From the NCBI GenBank assembly GCA_035555855.1, contig DATMGD010000069.1, positions 1-28,732 of the forward strand: DNA of 28,732 bases, written 5' to 3'. A program made the translations under genes and the position numbers. Positions 27,301 to 28,732 of the stretch are shown piece by piece. The stretch is from Palsa-892 sp035555855. GTDB lineage: Bacteria; Pseudomonadota; Alphaproteobacteria; Rhizobiales; Xanthobacteraceae. Numbering within the stretch: the first letter of the stretch is position 1; every line of letters begins with the position of its first letter. The notes under the pieces were generated by a model. The model was not told where the DNA came from. It saw nothing but the letters and a program-made list of their open reading frames with translations, and ran no database searches.

Positions 27301-27851
27301 TGGCCATAGTCGAGAAGCTCCTGCACCCCGGCGGGGTTCAGGATCGGGATCATCGCGTCGAGAAATGCGAATTCCGACTGGTGCGCTGTGGTGGACGACT
27401 CGCACGTATGATCGTCACCCATCAGCGCGACGACACCGCCGAGCCTGGAGGAACCGGCAAAATTGGCGTGGCGGAAGACATCGCCCGAGCGATCGACACC
27501 CGGCCCCTTGCCGTACCAGACGCCGAAAACGCCGTCGTATTTGCCTTCGCCGCGCAGCTCCGCCTGCTGCGTGCCCCACAGCGCCGTTGCCGCGAGATCC
27601 TCGTTCAAGCCCGCCTGAAATTTAATGTGGTTGCGTTCGCAAACGGCTTGCGCGCGCCAGAAGGTCTGGTCGAGCCCGCCGACCGGCGAACCGCGATAGC
27701 CGGTGACGTAGCCTGCCGTGTTGTGGCCGTTCAGCCGGTCGCGTTCGCGCTGCATCAGCGTCAGCCGCACGATCGCCTGCGTGCCCGTGAGAAACACGTG
27801 GCGTTTCGAAAGGTCGAAGCGATCGTCGAGCGAAACGTCGGAAAGCGACAT
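24360..27851 (-). CDS. Fused indolepyruvate:ferredoxin oxidoreductase family protein
   Basis: 1163 residues, a natural fusion of the alpha and beta (IorA/IorB-type) halves. The family decarboxylates aryl-pyruvates (indolepyruvate, phenylpyruvate) oxidatively to aryl-acetyl-CoA and reduces ferredoxin. The N-terminal pyrimidine-binding part has GYVTGYRGSPVGGLDQ (47-62). The TPP domain spans about 430-600 with CSGCPHNTST (431-440), GDGTYNHSG (495-503) and NDAVAMTGGQ (524-533). Ferredoxin-like cysteines follow: Cys633, 636, 639, 645 and Cys666, 672, 677. The gamma-type domain begins with TGIGGTGIVTIAQVLGTAAY (721-740), and the C-terminal 200 residues match the long-form extension of this family. 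A GGAG 7 bases before the ATG supports the start. It heads the 12-kb group and is preceded by tandem repeats that may be its operator. Confidence 0.92.
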   Translation of the reverse strand: MSLSDVSLDDRFDLSKRHVFLTGTQAIVRLTLMQRERDRLNGHNTAGYVTGYRGSPVGGLDQTFWRAQAVCERNHIKFQAGLNEDLAATALWGTQQAELRGEGKYDGVFGVWYGKGPGVDRSGDVFRHANFAGSSRLGGVVALMGDDHTCESSTTAHQSEFAFLDAMIPILNPAGVQELLDYGQHGFALSRFAGTWVAMKCVKETIESTAVVDGSLDRLQIAIPQDFAMPPGGLNIRAFDGALAQEARLHDFKRAAVLAYLRTNKLNRIITSGGRNAKIGIITTGKSYLDVRLAFDELGIDEKRANDLGIRLYKIACPWPLEPTGLKEFAEGLDLIMVVEEKRSLIETQVREELYGTPNQPAVIGKKDEEGRWLFPVKAALDPNDVAIAIGERLLKRGDHPDIRDRVDRLRQAQAALSETQDIANRTPYFCSGCPHNTSTVVPDGMRAYAGIGCHTMALYMNRSTGGFTHMGGEGANWIGEAPFSKRAHVFQNLGDGTYNHSGVLAIRAAVASGVNITYKILFNDAVAMTGGQRHEGNLHVDDIARQVAAENVRRIELVTDEPEKYPKSINWPAGLKVHHRDELDAVQRDLAATSGVTVLIYDQTCAAEKRRRRKRGEFPDPDKRVLINELVCEGCGDCGVQSNCVAVQPVDTEWGRKREIDQSACNKDFSCLKGFCPSFVTVHGAKLKRGTGAAASAGEMPMLPEPQLPAIDGTFGVIITGIGGTGIVTIAQVLGTAAYLDGNAAGIIDQAGLAQKGGGVFSHLRIANHADDIHAIRIPAHGAALVIGGDMVTVGSKKVLSAMKPGQTTVVVNTHETQPGDFTHNADFSLPTERLKREIAKAADADRAYFVEATKLANALFGNSLGQNIFLVGYAWQLGRLPISQAAILKAIELNGQSVEMNKVAFAWGRRAAFDLASVEKLAAPAAAPTDARRLSQSLDERVERRAAFLSDYQNAAYARRYRNLMTRVRDAERLKASGNGALAEAAAKSLFKLMSYKDEYEVARLFTDGAFDRQVAASFEGDLRFEYHLAPPLLARKDPATGRPKKMSFGGWIKPVFALLAKFKFLRGTVFDPFGRTDERRMERNLIGEYEAILEEVIAGLKPENWALATALVAVPEKIRGFGPVKMRSVTAARAEGAALLSRFRHSVRQGAASAIPAAAE

Positions 27852-27870
27852 TACAGTCTCCGCGCCCTGC

Positions 27871-27900
27871 TCACTCTCATATAAGTCACTTCTATATAAG
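27871..27900 (-). repeat. Tandem 15-bp direct repeat upstream of the oxidoreductase, possible operator
   Basis: On the + strand TCACTCTCATATAAG (27871-27885) is followed at once by TCACTTCTATATAAG (27886-27900), matching at 12 of 15 positions. The second copy contains the near-palindrome CTTCTATATAAG (27889-27900). The pair lies 20-49 bases before the start codon, overlapping the likely promoter, which suggests a binding site for a dimeric repressor of MarR or TetR type. The protein is not in this window. Confidence 0.5.
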
Positions 27901-27999
27901 GAGCGGTGAGGCGCATGGTTAGATCAGCGTTTCCAGCCGAATCTCGCACAGGCCCAAGGGCCGTGCAATTTCCGAATGCGTTACCGGAATGAAACGATA

Positions 28000-28018
28000 T
28001 TGCCTTTGAAACAGGCAA
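28000..28018 (-). terminator. Weak hairpin after the NicO gene
   Basis: TTGCCT (28000-28005) pairs with AGGCAA (28013-28018), loop TTGAAAC. It lies 15 bases after the NicO stop codon on the minus strand. The following minus-strand sequence has only short T stretches, so termination is uncertain. The rest of 27901-27999 holds nothing I can name. Confidence 0.3.
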
Positions 28019-28032
28019 ATGGCGCGTTCCTT

Positions 28033-28732
28033 TCACGCCACGAACAATCGCTCCGATGCCATATAGCCGGCGAGCAGTAAAACACCGAACAGCGAAATCA
28101 TCAGCGCAGCGGCGACTTCAATGCCGAGCACGGCAACGCCAAACTGACCGCCGCCGCGCGATTTCAGAAGTCGCACCGCAAGCCCTTTGCCGAACACCGC
28201 GATGAGCGCAATCGCCGTCACGGTGATTGCGGTGCCAAGCGCCATTGCAAAGGTTGCGAGCACGCCGATCGCGAAAATTCCCTGCGAGAGCGCAAAGACC
28301 AGAACGAAGATCGCGCCCGAACAGGGGCGAAGACCGACCGCGAGCACGGCCGCAAGCCCGCGCTTCAGCCAGTTCTTGCCCTTCAATTCGGAAGGCTCCG
28401 GTCCATGCGAGTGACCGCAATGCGCATCGTGATCATGATGGTGATCATGCGCATGATGATGACCATGGTCGTGACCATGATCATGACCATGATCGTGATG
28501 ATCATGCTTGCCGCGCAACGCCGCGATCAGCGCGCGGCCTTTGCGAAAGGCCAGCATCAGGCCAAACGCAATGATGCCGGCATAGGCCGCCAGCTCGAGC
28601 CAGCGCACCGTCGCGCCCATCGCTTTCGCCGTCGCGCCAAGAATGAGCGCGGCAATGCCGACGATGGTGATCGCCGTGATCGCCTGCGCGAACGCGGCTG
28701 CGAAAGAAAGGAAAATGCCGCGCTTCACCGTC
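28033..28732 (-). CDS. Nickel/cobalt exporter, NicO/RcnA-like family (5' part outside window)
   Basis: 233 codons are visible, running off the right edge. The last visible codons read T-V-K-R-G-I-F, a conserved internal segment of NicO proteins (usually after 'SYLLAN..'), so the GTG at 28728 is not the true start and the N-terminal metal-binding HX4DH region lies outside. Visible parts: LSFAAAFAQAITAI membrane helix, a second helix, a cytoplasmic or periplasmic loop with 19 His in 34 residues, then KRGLAAVLAVGLRPCSGAIFVLVFAL, the family signature, and two more helices before the C-terminus. It likely exports Ni2+ or Co2+ from the cytoplasm. It is on the same strand as the oxidoreductase group but separated by about 180 bases with a different promoter region. 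Confidence 0.88.
   Translation of the reverse strand, partial: TVKRGIFLSFAAAFAQAITAITIVGIAALILGATAKAMGATVRWLELAAYAGIIAFGLMLAFRKGRALIAALRGKHDHHDHGHDHGHDHGHHHAHDHHHDHDAHCGHSHGPEPSELKGKNWLKRGLAAVLAVGLRPCSGAIFVLVFALSQGIFAIGVLATFAMALGTAITVTAIALIAVFGKGLAVRLLKSRGGGQFGVAVLGIEVAAALMISLFGVLLLAGYMASERLFVA
28405..28506 (-). repeat. His/Asp/Gly-coding low-complexity tract inside the NicO gene
   Basis: Imperfect tandem repeats of CATGATCATG/GACCATGATC type encode alternating His, Asp and Gly (HDHGHDHGHDHGHHHAHD). It is the metal-binding loop of the exporter and a likely spot for length variation between strains by slippage. Confidence 0.75.

Noticed and set aside
28033..28728. Complete NicO gene starting at 28728
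   Set aside because: The GTG there is a Val codon inside a conserved internal segment; the frame continues past the window edge.

Overview
The window looks like ordinary chromosome from a GC-rich alphaproteobacterium, most likely Hyphomicrobiales (Rhizobiales; Bradyrhizobium/Rhodopseudomonas/Xanthobacteraceae-like). Grounds: strong GC bias at third codon positions, a ROSE-type RNA thermometer with an RpoH-like promoter before a small heat-shock gene, the protein families present, and many long antisense shadow frames. I see no transposase, integrase, CRISPR array, tRNA or rRNA. Taxonomy is inferred from family resemblance only.

Layout. 1-260: a run of stable hairpins, best explained as a + strand structured RNA cut by the left edge (family not recognised). 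354-404: REP-like palindrome. 476-904 (-): small secreted PepSY-like protein with its own terminator. 1101-1752 (+): RpoH-like promoter, ROSE thermometer, hsp20 and terminator. 1768-2790 (-): secreted protein with a PepSY-like N-terminus and a long Lys/Glu/Ala/Thr tail. 2791-3167: intergenic region with two clean palindromes. 3168-9323 (+): gltB-gltD, glutamate synthase. 9339-13598 (-): envelope group of an outer-membrane barrel protein, a MltB-type lytic transglycosylase and a DUF459 SGNH-hydrolase-like protein. 13771-14775 (+): kdsD/kpsF. 14772-15773 (-): hemH. 15819-27851 (-): a roughly 12-kb group reading, in transcription order, fused indolepyruvate:ferredoxin oxidoreductase, long-chain-type acyl-CoA synthetase, livG, livH, livM, livK-like binding protein, livF and a PaaK-like adenylate-forming protein. 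28033 to right edge (-): 5'-truncated NicO-family nickel/cobalt exporter with a His-rich loop.

How it fits together. GltB and GltD make the two-subunit NADPH glutamate synthase. The barrel/transglycosylase/SGNH group and KdsD all act on the cell envelope. The 12-kb group has the parts of an uptake-and-activation pathway: a LIV-type importer, two adenylate-forming enzymes that could make CoA thioesters, and an oxidoreductase that converts aryl-pyruvates to aryl-acetyl-CoA. I infer a role in using aromatic amino acids, arylacetates or related acids; the real substrate cannot be read from sequence. A tandem 15-bp repeat sits just upstream of its first gene, and strong stem-loops flank the binding-protein gene, suggesting dedicated regulation and differential expression.

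I found no clearly new biological system. The best leads are the unidentified structured RNA at the left edge, the operator-like repeats before the oxidoreductase and gltB, and the uncharacterised substrate of the LIV/ligase/oxidoreductase cluster.
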